From Dehalobacterium formicoaceticum (GTDB lineage: Bacteria; Bacillota; Dehalobacteriia; Dehalobacteriales; Dehalobacteriaceae), in the NCBI RefSeq assembly GCF_002224645.1, contig NZ_CP022121.1, positions 2,944,501 through 3,008,500 of the forward strand: a DNA stretch of 64,000 bases. The letters run 5' to 3'. The stretch's first letter is position 1, and every line of letters starts with the position of its first letter. Positions 45,440 to 54,209 of the stretch are shown here, one piece after another. The notes under the pieces were generated by a model. It was not told where the DNA came from. It searched no databases and saw only the letters and a list, made by a program, of their open reading frames with translations. A program made the translations under genes and the position numbers.

Positions 45440-45660
45440 ATGATCAGTTTTTCAAATGCCATAGGAATCACGTTTGCCGTATTGAGTGTGCCGGGAATTA
45501 ATCGATCCGGTATCATTTTAAAGGACTTAAATACAGTCGTTTGGGAAGCATAGCTTCCAATACCTAAATATCAAAAAATATAGTTATAATACCCACAAGA
45601 GACAAACCTCCCCAGATTATTTTAGAGAATTCTTCTCTAAAACTATGCCGGCTATCTTTA
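45440..45660 (-). pseudogene. Decayed tauE/safE permease fragment
   Basis: The plus-strand text from about 45449 (GTTTGCCGTATTGAG, CCGGGAATTAATCGATC, then TATCAAAAAATATAGTTAT) matches the intact permease at 51575-51730 (CAAGTATTTAAAG, CCCGGAATTAACCGATC, TATCAAAAAACATGGTTAT) over about 160 bases with stops and indels. Only the N-terminal third is represented. It is a dead copy in the same orientation. Confidence 0.8.
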
Positions 45661-45782
45661 TATTCAACTTATGCAAACCAGATATCCATTACTTCAACAC
45701 CGCCTCGAACGATGTTTAGAAAATTCATTAATATTCCTTCCCAAATATTTCAAAGTACTCTTATTAAAATCTCTAATCTTTT

Positions 45783-45839
45783 AAATGAAGAGTGCACATT
45801 GCTATTAATTAAAATTTTGGCATAGTGCACTCTTCATTT
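45783..45839 (+). terminator. Perfect 15-bp inverted repeat
   Basis: AAATGAAGAGTGCAC ... GTGCACTCTTCATTT followed by TTTAT on the plus strand, within the decayed region between the tauE remnant and mtbB. No intact plus-strand gene precedes it, so it may be a relic or act on the minus strand after mtbB, 350 bases further on. Confidence 0.6.
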
Positions 45840-46188
45840 TTATCATAACGCTCAAAATTCAGTTTTACATAAGAAATCCAGCTTATAATTAATTGCTTGA
45901 TCCCAGTGCAGAAGGTAACATTTTGCGATTTCACACTCTATTTGCAACCTGCTAAAGTAAAAAATTGGGGTTTCAGCAGCAGAATCATTGCTGGCTTTGC
46001 GAAAAAATTTTGTGACGATTGTATTCTAAACAGGCTCCTACCTGATTATCATTTTCTTGGTCAAATCTTTTTTCGCACATTAAAGTTCATCATATATCAG
46101 ATTGGCGATTTGGAATCTTCAAAATCAAGGATCTGACTACCTGTTTTATCCATTCAAAATTTCCCTGAATTTAGAATGAATAATCAAA
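45840..46188. other. Gene-poor stretch with one unrecognised frame
   Basis: Between the inverted repeat and the end of mtbB. A plus-strand frame of 79 codons (45897-46136) has no ribosome site and no family I recognise; it may be a relic. Nothing else was seen. Confidence 0.4.
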
Positions 46189-47589
46189 TCAATCATTCTT
46201 CATTTTAAATTCCAGCTTCTTTTTGAATTTTTCTACACAATTAATGGAAATCCCCAAAATTTCCGCTATACGGAATTTTGTCTGAATACCTACTCCAGCA
46301 TTAGGACGGCTTTGGGTAGTACCAATATTTAGTTCCTCGCGAAGATCTTTCATCACAGCGCAATCAGCAAGATCCTCAACGCTAACATGTAATTTCTCCG
46401 CAACAAATGCTTTCGCAGCATTTATTTTCATTCCTGCCATTTGCATCCGGAAAACCAGATCTCCTGCAGACCTTATTCCACCCATTCCTGCTACAGATTC
46501 GTGGGTAACAGCCATGCCGAAGGTATCTCCCGCACCTACCTACAATCCATCTACCTTTGCGATTTCAATCAGGGCTTTATCAACTCTGGAAACTGCATCG
46601 GTAGCTGGAATCAAAGATAGAGGAATACCTCCAACACCCATACCTACGTTGGCATGAACCGGGATACTAGAAACTTTCACCGTTTCCTTAGCAAAAGTGC
46701 AAACACGAGCCAAATTCCATGCTAAGGACATGCTGCTATTCGTATTCACCGCCATCCCAAAGATGGAAACACCGCATGCTTCTGCCATTTTTACCTGATT
46801 ATGAGGATATAGACCGGCAATTCTCTTTCCGTCAATCTCCAATTCTCCATGCATACCCATATTGAATTCACCGGCCATACCTGTTTCAAAACCAATATTA
46901 GGGTATTTTTGCCTCAAAATTCTGATAGCTTCTAAACTCGCTTTTACATCCGCATCCCCGGAAGCTCCCACTGTATCAAGGTTGATACCGTCAGCTCCAC
47001 TATCAATCATATTGGAAGCGACATAAACAATATCCTTTATTGCGTGCTCAATAGCTTCTTCCTGTGCTTCTCTCGCTTCTTCGATTTTACCAGCCGGCAG
47101 AAGTTCCGACCAGTTGCCCACTGGCCCATCAGGTTTGGTATAAAGACCCAGATTAGGCATCGCGCCATACAACAAAGGCAAAGTTGTCATCAGTTGAGCC
47201 TGCTCCATCGTCTGTTTTTCTTCACTAACAATCGCCTTAACCGGTTTGTAACTATAATCCACATGGCAAAGTTCAATACTATCAGAAGCTAATGCTCTTT
47301 CTTGTGTCAGAATGGCTTGTAGACGATCCATAGGTATTCCATTTCTGACAGGGAGTTTTAAAGTACCGGCATCGAAGGACACTACAACTTCATTACCTGG
47401 TTCTACGGAAACAATTTTCTGTGGGTTGGTGATTATTTCATAAAGATAATCCATCTCATCCTGCGTTAACGGAGGAATTTTACCCCGGTTTGCTGCATCC
47501 TGTGTACCGTTTTCAATATCTGACCTGATTTCTTCTCCAGTCAAAAAACCAGAATAGTTATCTCCATATCTGGTAAAATACTTTGTCAA
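46189..47589 (-). CDS. mtbB: Dimethylamine:corrinoid methyltransferase MtbB with in-frame UAG (pyrrolysine)
   Basis: The frame runs from TTG 47589 (AAAGGAG at proper distance) to TGA 46189, 466 residues when the TAG at 46540-46542 is read through as residue 350. Before it stands ALIEIAKVDGL, after it VGAGDTFGMAVTHESVAGMG; both sides belong to the MtbB family, whose archaeal members have pyrrolysine at this site (356 in Methanosarcina). Length fits the family. The methyl group of dimethylamine goes to the corrinoid protein MtbC encoded just upstream. Split reading would give two useless pieces. A ribosome site for a second start is lacking. Confidence 0.93.
46540..46542 (-). other. In-frame amber codon of mtbB, predicted pyrrolysine
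   Basis: TAG in the context GAT GGA TTG TAG GTA GGT GCG. Residues GL-Pyl-VGAGD match the MtbB active-site strand. Confidence 0.92.
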
Positions 47590-47785
47590 GTCTTTCCTCT
47601 CCTTTCACATCTTTACTTAATTTAAATGTTATCATAAAAACTCCTATCGATAAGAAATCATTTTTTTCATGCAGTATGGATCTTTATAAGTGATTCCGTT
47701 TAGAAATTGCTGATTAGGAAGTCAGAAAGAGATATTACTTAAACCAAAAATTTTGTGTATATTCGGACATTTCTTGGAAATCAAA

Positions 47786-48433
47786 TTACTTAGTTGATAG
47801 AAGTTCCAATGCTTTGTTCACAGCTTCAGAGGCATCTTCACCATAGGCATCGGCGCCGATTCTATCGGCCCATCGTTGAGTGACCGGGGCACCGCCAACC
47901 ATTGTCATGATCTTTCCCTTTAAACTATTCTTTTTCAATTCGTCCTCCAGCTTTTTTTGTTCAACCATTGTCGTTGTCAATAATGCACTTGTTCCAATCA
48001 GGTCTGCATTCTCTTTTACTGCCACTTCGATAATTCTGCTCACAGGAACGTCTCTGCCAAGATCAATGATTTCAATACCTTGGGTTTTAACTAGAGATAT
48101 AACAATTCCTTTTCCAATATCATGAACATCTCCTTCAACTGTCGCAAAAACCATTTTTCCAATTTTTTCACTAGATTTTCCCTGCAACGCATCGTCAAAA
48201 ATTTTCGTGACTGTTTGCATCACACCAGCAGCCAGCATTAACTCCGGTAAAAACATCTCACCTCTTCCAAAAAGATCTCCCACTTGCTTGATCCCGACAC
48301 TAAAACCCTTCGTCAACACCTCAACAGGATTCAGTCCTTCTGACAGTGTCTGTTCTGCAAGCTGTACTGCCTTATCATTGTTGATTTTTAAAATTGACTC
48401 AATCGCTTCTTGAATAATTTGTTCTTTGGACAT
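47786..48433 (-). CDS. mtbC: Dimethylamine corrinoid protein MtbC
   Basis: A 215-residue protein with GAGGAGGG site. VEGDVHDIGKGIVISLVKT holds the DxHxxG cobalt-ligand motif; DLGRDVP, IGTSALLTTTMVEQKK and MVGGAPVTQRWADRIGADAY follow. It lies 196 bases upstream of mtbB in the same direction, and a sigma-54 promoter stands about 80 bases ahead of it. It would receive methyl groups from MtbB and pass them to a methyl-acceptor enzyme that is not in this window. Confidence 0.93.
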   Translation of the reverse strand: MSKEQIIQEAIESILKINNDKAVQLAEQTLSEGLNPVEVLTKGFSVGIKQVGDLFGRGEMFLPELMLAAGVMQTVTKIFDDALQGKSSEKIGKMVFATVEGDVHDIGKGIVISLVKTQGIEIIDLGRDVPVSRIIEVAVKENADLIGTSALLTTTMVEQKKLEDELKKNSLKGKIMTMVGGAPVTQRWADRIGADAYGEDASEAVNKALELLSTK

Positions 48434-48513
48434 TCATATACCCTCCTCTAAATTATTTAGTTGCCACCTTTTTTAGTTTCAATGAGACTGATGACCTATG
48501 TATCCATATATAA

Positions 48514-48530
48514 AGCAAAAATCTTGCCAA
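48514..48530 (-). promoter_or_regulatory. Sigma-54 (-24/-12) promoter of mtbC-mtbB
   Basis: On the minus strand TTGGCAAGATTTTTGCT: GG and GC separated by ten bases, as in TGGCACG-N4-TTGCA/T. About 80 bases before the mtbC start. The sigma-54 activator gene lies at 54210-55949 on the same strand. Confidence 0.85.
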
Positions 48531-48578
48531 CTTTCATATATTCAGGAACCCAATAAATCCACACAATTTCATTATCAA

Positions 48579-48790
48579 TAAAAAATTAATGATGAATTTA
48601 TTGTTCATTTTGCATTTTTTTGTTTAAAATTTTGACGTACATTAAGTGCCGCTTGATTTTTTTGTTTGAGTAATTTTTAACTTAATAGAGTAAATTATTA
48701 CTCAATCAAATTTTCTAGCATTTTTACCCTCATAACTCTTTAAAATAATTGCTCCTCCATCTTATTCTTTAATATCAATTCTGACCAAAA
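48579..48790 (-). pseudogene. Remnant of a sigma-54 activator gene tail and its terminator
   Basis: The minus strand around 48705-48745 reads VKMLENLIE and a stop, aligning with AKILKNLNK and the stop of the intact activator (54210). The following 130 bases, including the degenerate hairpin AATGATGA / TTCAT at 48579-48622, align with the intact activator's downstream region and terminator at 54092-54200. So a second copy of the activator once stood upstream of mtbC. The alignment is short and partly degenerate. Confidence 0.6.
48667..48704 (-). promoter_or_regulatory. Candidate enhancer site (UAS) upstream of the mtbC promoter
   Basis: Inverted repeat TGAGTAAT ... ATTACTCA about 150 bases before the -24/-12 box. 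It aligns in place with another inverted repeat at 54176-54199 but not in sequence detail. Confidence 0.35.
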
Positions 48791-48865
48791 AAAACAGAGT
48801 ACTTAACATAAAATGGTTTTTACACTATCTGACCTTTAGAAATCGTTATCTAGGAACTAATGTCA

Positions 48866-48918
48866 CTGAAAAAGGGTATGTCGCTCACGTTATCGCATCA
48901 AAGGTTTGCAACATACCC
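48866..48918 (-). terminator. Terminator after the SNF symporter
   Basis: GGGTATGTTGC ... GCGACATACCC with TTTTT on the minus strand, about 80 bases after the stop at 49001. Eleven-base stem with one wobble pair. Confidence 0.78.
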
Positions 48919-49000
48919 CCGGGCAGAAGATCGAAACCGGTTTTACATTAAAATCAATATCAGGTACCTAGAGTCATATTACACAAACATAAGCGAAATA

Positions 49001-50470
49001 TTATTGATTATGATTCGAATCAAAGGAAGACGGCGTTTCATCAGGATTTTTTGTAGACCCTTGTGTAGTTATTATCGGGTTTCTGATCGCTTCAATAAAT
49101 ACCATCAGATTAAAACCTATAATAGATATAATAATTGGCCAAGCAATATAACCTGGTATATATGGAAGAAGCCAAGATACGACAAAAGTATATCCGGCAA
49201 TGATTAAAAGCAATGGACCAATAAATTTGACACAGAAATCCCACCATTTCCCGAATTTTATATCCGCTCCGATATTGAGAATATTCTCTCTGACATATGT
49301 TGCACCCCAGGCATATCCCACAAAAATGAAAATGAGAAAACCTCCAATCAAGATACCATAAGTTCCGATCGTGCTATCAATCCAATCATAAGTATTCTTA
49401 CTGAGACAAGAAGGCAAAGCAGCGATATTCCATAATATAAACAATGGAGGGATGATTTTTTTTCTTGTAATATTCCACTCCTCTATAAGTGATTTTACAA
49501 TTGCCTCAATGCAACCAATGGCAGCACAAAGTCCGGAAACCAAAAGAGCACCAAAAAACAAGATCATGAAAATGTGACCGTAAGGCATACCATGGAACAT
49601 CTCCGGTAAAACAAGAAAAGCCAAACTGGTACCGGAATCCAAAGGAACGTTGTATACAACACAAGCAGGAATAATCGCCAAACCGACAAACCAGGAAATT
49701 CCTCCGTCCAGCAAGGTTGTTTGAGTGATCGTTGAACCAACATCATCATACTTTTTCATATAGCTACCCATGGCAATCATAATACCCCAGCCAAAACATC
49801 CGGACCACAAGCCCTGTCCGATTGCTTGCATCCAAGTTTCCATTTGTATTAGGTAGCTCCAATCAGGGATCAGGTAATACTCTAATCCTTTCTCCACACC
49901 AGGTAAAAACAATGTCCGTACTACCATAATTGCCATGATCAGGAACAAAAGTGGACCCATGACACTAGTCACTTTTTCTATTCCATTATTCATGCCAAAC
50001 CATAATACACCAAAGACAATTATATTCACCATGATAGCCCAAATTATGACTTGCGGCGTATCAATAAAACTATTATAAAAAGCTTGGGGCGATTCAGCTA
50101 TCCATACGGACCCGGAAAAACTGGTCGCAAAGTATCGTAACACCCAAGAAATTAAAACGTTATAATAAACCATAACTATAAAGTTTAAACAAAGTAGCAC
50201 CCAACCGCAAATACGCCATATTTTTTTCTTTCCTATAGTCGTAAATGCGCCGACAACGGCCTTGCGTGAATATTTTCCCATACATACTTCGCATTGATTA
50301 CCTATGCTGACAATTAAAATTAAGGCGATGATATAGGCAACAACAAAAGCAGCGCCCCCATATTTTGCACATAAATACGGGAAGCGCCATATATTTCCTA
50401 ATCCCAAACTAGTCATAATAATGACGAGAAACCCGCTAAATCTGGAACTAAATGTTTCTCTTGTATCCAA
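49001..50470 (-). CDS. SNF-family Na+-dependent symporter
   Basis: A 489-residue protein from TTG 50470, after GAAGGGGG; longer readings run into the neighbour. Twelve or so membrane segments; ETFSSRFSGFLVIIMTSLGL and GLGNIWRFPYLCAKYGGAAF form the sodium and substrate site of the family. Placement among methylamine methyltransferase genes suggests uptake of a methylated amine or betaine, but this is inferred. Preceded by a small membrane partner. A second, truncated copy ends at 41939. Confidence 0.9.
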   Translation of the reverse strand: MDTRETFSSRFSGFLVIIMTSLGLGNIWRFPYLCAKYGGAAFVVAYIIALILIVSIGNQCEVCMGKYSRKAVVGAFTTIGKKKIWRICGWVLLCLNFIVMVYYNVLISWVLRYFATSFSGSVWIAESPQAFYNSFIDTPQVIIWAIMVNIIVFGVLWFGMNNGIEKVTSVMGPLLFLIMAIMVVRTLFLPGVEKGLEYYLIPDWSYLIQMETWMQAIGQGLWSGCFGWGIMIAMGSYMKKYDDVGSTITQTTLLDGGISWFVGLAIIPACVVYNVPLDSGTSLAFLVLPEMFHGMPYGHIFMILFFGALLVSGLCAAIGCIEAIVKSLIEEWNITRKKIIPPLFILWNIAALPSCLSKNTYDWIDSTIGTYGILIGGFLIFIFVGYAWGATYVRENILNIGADIKFGKWWDFCVKFIGPLLLIIAGYTFVVSWLLPYIPGYIAWPIIISIIGFNLMVFIEAIRNPIITTQGSTKNPDETPSSFDSNHNQ

Positions 50471-50499
50471 AACTAAGCCCCCCTTCTTGCTTTTGTTAT

Positions 50500-50742
50500 T
50501 TAAAGCCAATGGAGCACACCTTTGATTGTTCCCAAATGAATAAGCCAACTGGTACCAACACAAATAGCCATTATAATTATTATTTCCCATGTTTTTGAAA
50601 CCTTTATTTCTTCGTCCACGCTCACCGTCCACTGCTCTAATTCATTTCTTTCTACTTTGGGATTATGAATAAACAAACTTATTGGTGCGATCCATAAAAA
50701 GAACACGACGAAAACCAACCAAAACCATGCTGATCCAGTCAT
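50500..50742 (-). CDS. Small membrane accessory protein of the SNF symporter
   Basis: About 80 residues from ATG 50742 after TAGGAG. Two hydrophobic segments (AWFWLVFVVFFLWIAPISLF and IIIIMAICVGTSW) flank a soluble loop. It lies 29 bases upstream of the symporter, like the small subunits known for other bacterial SNF carriers (for example MetS). Role inferred from position. Confidence 0.6.
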   Translation of the reverse strand: MTGSAWFWLVFVVFFLWIAPISLFIHNPKVERNELEQWTVSVDEEIKVSKTWEIIIIMAICVGTSWLIHLGTIKGVLHWL

Positions 50743-50950
50743 TCTTAACACTCCTATCATTATTTTGCTTCTGTTTTCCTCTTTATCAATGACAACTTCT
50801 TATCATTTTTTTTATTCCTGAATCAATTTACTGATTTCGTTAAGAATTTGCAGCTGGTGACGACAAGTAAACAGGAACAGAGGACATTATTGAAGCAATG
50901 ATAAAAAACACCTCTGTTCCCATATTCCTTGCAGTAGCCTCGTCAAAATT

Positions 50951-51850
50951 TTATACAGTTGTTATCGGCGGCACGCTATCGATTTCTTTTTTGCTGAAGG
51001 CCGATTTAAACATGGAAATCGAAGTATATACCAATACGAAAATAACCAACCATTTTAAAGCATACAACGGTATTTCCTTTACGATATAGGCAGCAACAAA
51101 AATTCCTAAAAGTCCACCTAAAGGAATGGCAATATTAGATTTGTAATCATAAGAGTCTTCCTTTACAAATCGCATTCCAGCAACGGGAATTAAAAAGGCG
51201 CAAGAACCCATCATCAGGGGAAATGCAACCCGGGGGCTTAAACCCAAGGCATAGACTAAAGCCATCATCGGGGCAAAAATACCAATGCCAATGGTCATAA
51301 ATGCACCTAACAAAAAGGTCACGATGATCGCAACAATTAGCTTAGCACCACTCAGGCCAGTTGCCTCTCCCCCCGTAGGCATCAGTCCCAATTGCCCTGC
51401 CAGCATGAATAAAGCTACGATCAAAAGAGCAAATCCCATCCCAATTTGGATCTTTTTTTCCGGTAATTTCGCTACAATACCGGCACCAAAAAATGCACCA
51501 AGGGTGGAAGAAATAATAATCGAAAACAATGTTAATGGTTCCACATCGATAATTGTAATATAAATAAGCCCTTCAATAGCCGTTGGCAAAACGGTGCAAG
51601 TATTTAAAGTTCCCGGAATTAACCGATCAGACATTGTCTTGAATTTTTTGAAAATAGCGGTCAATGTCCCATACGACCCAATGCCAAGTGTATCAAAAAA
51701 CATGGTTATAACTCCAACAATTGAAAGAAAACTCCAGCTACCATTAGATCGCGCAATTTTTTCCTTTTTATTGGGTACACGTAGTAGAACATAACCAAAT
51801 GCTGCAGCAAAAGCAACAATACCTGCCTGAAGAATCGGCACTAAAGGCAT
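50951..51850 (-). CDS. TauE/SafE-family permease
   Basis: A 299-residue protein with about eight membrane segments and two repeats: FDTLGIGSYGTLTAIFKKFK and IFAPMMALVYALGLSPRVAF are the family's paired motifs. Members export or import sulfite, sulfoacetate and other organic anions. It lies 218 bases after mttB. A decayed copy is at about 45440-45660. Substrate unknown; in methylamine clusters it may handle a methylated compound. Confidence 0.87.
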   Translation of the reverse strand: MPLVPILQAGIVAFAAAFGYVLLRVPNKKEKIARSNGSWSFLSIVGVITMFFDTLGIGSYGTLTAIFKKFKTMSDRLIPGTLNTCTVLPTAIEGLIYITIIDVEPLTLFSIIISSTLGAFFGAGIVAKLPEKKIQIGMGFALLIVALFMLAGQLGLMPTGGEATGLSGAKLIVAIIVTFLLGAFMTIGIGIFAPMMALVYALGLSPRVAFPLMMGSCAFLIPVAGMRFVKEDSYDYKSNIAIPLGGLLGIFVAAYIVKEIPLYALKWLVIFVLVYTSISMFKSAFSKKEIDSVPPITTV

Positions 51851-51854
51851 ACTG

Positions 51855-52060
51855 ACACCTCCTTAAATTTTTGACCTTCCCTTACTTTACATTAAATCTT
51901 CGTCAAACTCGTTGATCGCTTTCTTCTTTTCAGATGGCAAAATCTCATTCAATAAATTGATATGAGCCGGGATCAATGGAACCAAAGGGTCACTAATGGC
52001 ATATGACCCTTAAGATTCCGTTTTCAATCCCATAAACAACTGTTTGATCCTCAAATTACG
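51855..52060 (-). pseudogene. Decayed gene tail between mttB and tauE
   Basis: The minus strand shows QTVVYGIENGILR, a one-base frame shift, then GSYAISDPLVPLIPAHINLL and NEILPSEKKKAINEFDEDLM before TAA. No start codon or ribosome site. The sequence looks like the end of a binding or enzyme protein, which I do not identify. A hairpin AAGGGTCA / TGACCCTT lies in it (51985-52011). Confidence 0.4.
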
Positions 52061-52068
52061 CTTACTTA

Positions 52069-53535
52069 TTAACTCCAATATTCCTTTTCAGCTTCTTCCA
52101 CAATAATGCGCATGGTTTCAGCCGCACCGGAGACCAAGGGATCTGGCTTATAGTTTTCCAAAATATGCTTCGCTTCATCATATGCTCTTTCTGTCATATC
52201 TTTTGCGCCATCGGCTAACCAGGAATCCCGCATTTTGCGGTCTATCAGTCTATTTTGAGATTGTTCTCGAAAATGTCGGTAAGTATGTTCATTGCTCACA
52301 AATTCACCACCAGCACCTACTTGCTCAATGACATTGACAGCTAATTCTTCCGAATTAACATTGATGCCCCCTACAGATTTCTTCACCATACGGGCAATTT
52401 CATTGTCTATCAATAGCTGCGCATAATCGAAAGTCATTCCCAATTCCAACATTCCTAACCCATAAATCAAATTGGCACCTGCCAATGCGGGTAAAATTGC
52501 TGTCAGGGTTTTTTCATGTGCAGCTTGTGCATCGGGAATCTTACTATCTGCCTATCCTCCGGCAACCCAACTAGGCAATAGATAATACTGCGCCATTTTT
52601 GCCACAGCGGCATTGATCATACCTAATTCAGGGCAGCCTACGGGAGAAGTAGTATGCTTCATGTCCATTATGGTGGTGGAACTTCCGTAAATAACAGGTG
52701 CTCCCTTTTTCGATAATTGACTAAGCACAATACCACCCAATACCTCAGCATTATGTGTGACCAGCGTGCCCGACAAAGTGACTGGAGATGTTCCCCCGGC
52801 AAGTGCCATAGAAAGAATATTCATGGGAATCCCTTCTCTGGCGCACTCAATAATGACATCAGTACTTTCCGGCACCAACTGTAGTGGGCTAACCGGACAA
52901 GTAATACAGCTGTAGATCGGTCTTTCTCTTAATTTATCCCGTCCTCCCACCACAGCGGAAGCCATGTCAATAATTTTGCGCAAATTTTCCACACCGCCGC
53001 AACCTTGAAATAGATGTTTGGAAGTATTAGTAAAATTGACTTCCACCTCATGAAGGGGCGCAACCTGTGCCGGAACATCCTGGGCCGATACTGCCCGTTC
53101 ATGAACATCAACACAATCAAGGGCATCACAGACTCTTGCAATATCACCCGTATCTTTTTTAGTGGTTTTTCGGTATTTTCTGGTATAAGGGTCGATAATC
53201 ATTACACCTTCACCAAAATTTGTAAAGCCAACCTTACTCCCTTCCAGTACGAAATCGTTTTTTGGATTACGTCCAGCCAAAAGCAAGGTTTTTGGTGCAC
53301 TCGCAATAGCATCTTCCACAAGATAGCCTGGAATTTTTACCATATTGTTCATGCGGTCCACAATGGCGCCTCCGCCATCATAAATATCCTGGGCTTCCTG
53401 ACTAAGAATTCTAATACCGGTATGCTGCAGCACATGCAATGTAGCACAATGAATGGCATACAGCTCATCATCGGACAACACATGCAAACCAAACCCGTTT
53501 AAAAGATTCTGTCCCGCATATGGATTAAAACCCAT
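52069..53535 (-). CDS. mttB: Trimethylamine:corrinoid methyltransferase MttB with in-frame UAG (pyrrolysine)
   Basis: ATG 53535 follows GGGAGGTG. The frame continues to TAA 52069, 488 residues when the TAG at 52552-52554 is residue 328. It stands between LLPSWVAGG and [16 protein letters not shown], matching the MttB active site, where Methanosarcina MttB has pyrrolysine 334. The rest is MttB throughout ([49 protein letters not shown]). It moves a methyl group from trimethylamine to a corrinoid protein. No intact corrinoid gene adjoins it; mtbC or the 43844 protein could serve. Probably transcribed from the sigma-54 promoter at 54028. Confidence 0.94.
52552..52554 (-). other. In-frame amber codon of mttB, predicted pyrrolysine
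   Basis: TAG in the context GCC GGA GGA TAG GCA GAT AGT, between AGG and ADSKIPDAQ. The equivalent codon in the non-pyrrolysine homologue at 42401-43813 is a sense codon. Confidence 0.93.
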
Positions 53536-53639
53536 AAATTACACCTCCCTAAATTATTTTTGATGGAACTTACACACCCTCCAATATCTCATATTGCATC
53601 ATCACAAGGATGCTACATTATGAAACAAAAAGAAGGGAT

Positions 53640-53995
53640 ATTTCAATGGATACTTATTTGTCTAACTTTGGCAGCTCAAAATTCGCTTCTGAAGTATTCT
53701 GTATCTCACATAGGAACCGTGTAATTGTCCCTGCATCGAAAGAAACCATAATTTCGTTACCAAATCCAACTTTACTGATACAACTTGTTGCGGATACGTT
53801 ATGATTTCATAAAGATGATCTATCTCAACCTTGTTTACCATGGGCGTATTCTAGCGGTTGAAAGTTCATCACCTGTCATGAACCAATGTAACTATCTCCA
53901 CATCTTACAAAATTAATTTGACTTGAAAACTCTTCTCCTTTCATTTTATTTTACTTACCATCGTTGTAGTGAATAATGCATTGGTTTCAATTAAA
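53640..53995 (-). pseudogene. Decayed mtbC-mtbB copy between promoter and mttB
   Basis: From right to left on the minus strand: EHLIETNALFTTTMV (mtbC residues near 150, ADLIGTSALLTTTMV), then AAAGGAG and a frame matching the mtbB start (RCGDSYIGS for RYGDNYSGF), then EIDHLYEIITYPQQVVSV for EMDYLYEIITNPQKIVSV, and after a frameshift VSFDAGTI. Stops and frameshifts make it dead. It shows a second mtbCB copy that has been lost except for its promoter. Confidence 0.87.
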
Positions 53996-54027
53996 TGTTC
54001 AGACTTCATAGCGATACAGATAAGATA

Positions 54028-54044
54028 TGCAATAATCTTGCCAA
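54028..54044 (-). promoter_or_regulatory. Sigma-54 (-24/-12) promoter upstream of the mtbCB remnant and mttB
   Basis: On the minus strand TTGGCAAGATTATTGCA: same core as the mtbC promoter with two changes. About 500 bases upstream of mttB, with only dead sequence between, so it can drive mttB. Confidence 0.83.
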
Positions 54045-54091
54045 AATTTATGTTTAAAAAACTCAATGAATATGAGGAATGAATGCCCCTC

Positions 54092-54134
54092 AAAAAAAGC
54101 AATGATGAATATTTTGTTCATCATTGCTTTTTTT
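54092..54134 (-). terminator. Terminator after the sigma-54 activator gene
   Basis: AAAAAAAGCAATGATGAA / TTCATCATTGCTTTTTTT, perfect 18-bp inverted repeat, 76 bases past the activator stop; it isolates the activator from the promoter behind it. Confidence 0.92.
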
Positions 54135-54175
54135 GTTTATTCTTTTGTCGTAAACCTAACTATGATTGGTTTTTG

Positions 54176-54199
54176 ACTTAAGCAATATTTCACTTAAGT
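54176..54199 (-). promoter_or_regulatory. Candidate enhancer site of the second sigma-54 promoter
   Basis: Inverted repeat ACTTAAG ... CTTAAGT about 140 bases upstream of the -24/-12 box, close to the activator stop codon. Possible binding site for that activator. Confidence 0.35.
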
Positions 54200-54209
54200 A
54201 ATTCATTTT

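Noticed and set aside
46189-46515. Separate small gene starting at ATG 46515
   Set aside because: It is the part of mtbB after the amber codon, in phase with it and with no proper ribosome site.
48860-49207. Plus-strand frame of 115 codons
   Set aside because: It overlaps the symporter end and its terminator hairpin, with no homology or ribosome site.
52069-52485. Separate gene starting at ATG 52485
   Set aside because: It is the C-terminal part of mttB after its amber codon.
53014-53502. Plus-strand frame of 162 codons
   Set aside because: Antisense shadow of mttB; the same pattern appears in the mttB remnant at 44779.
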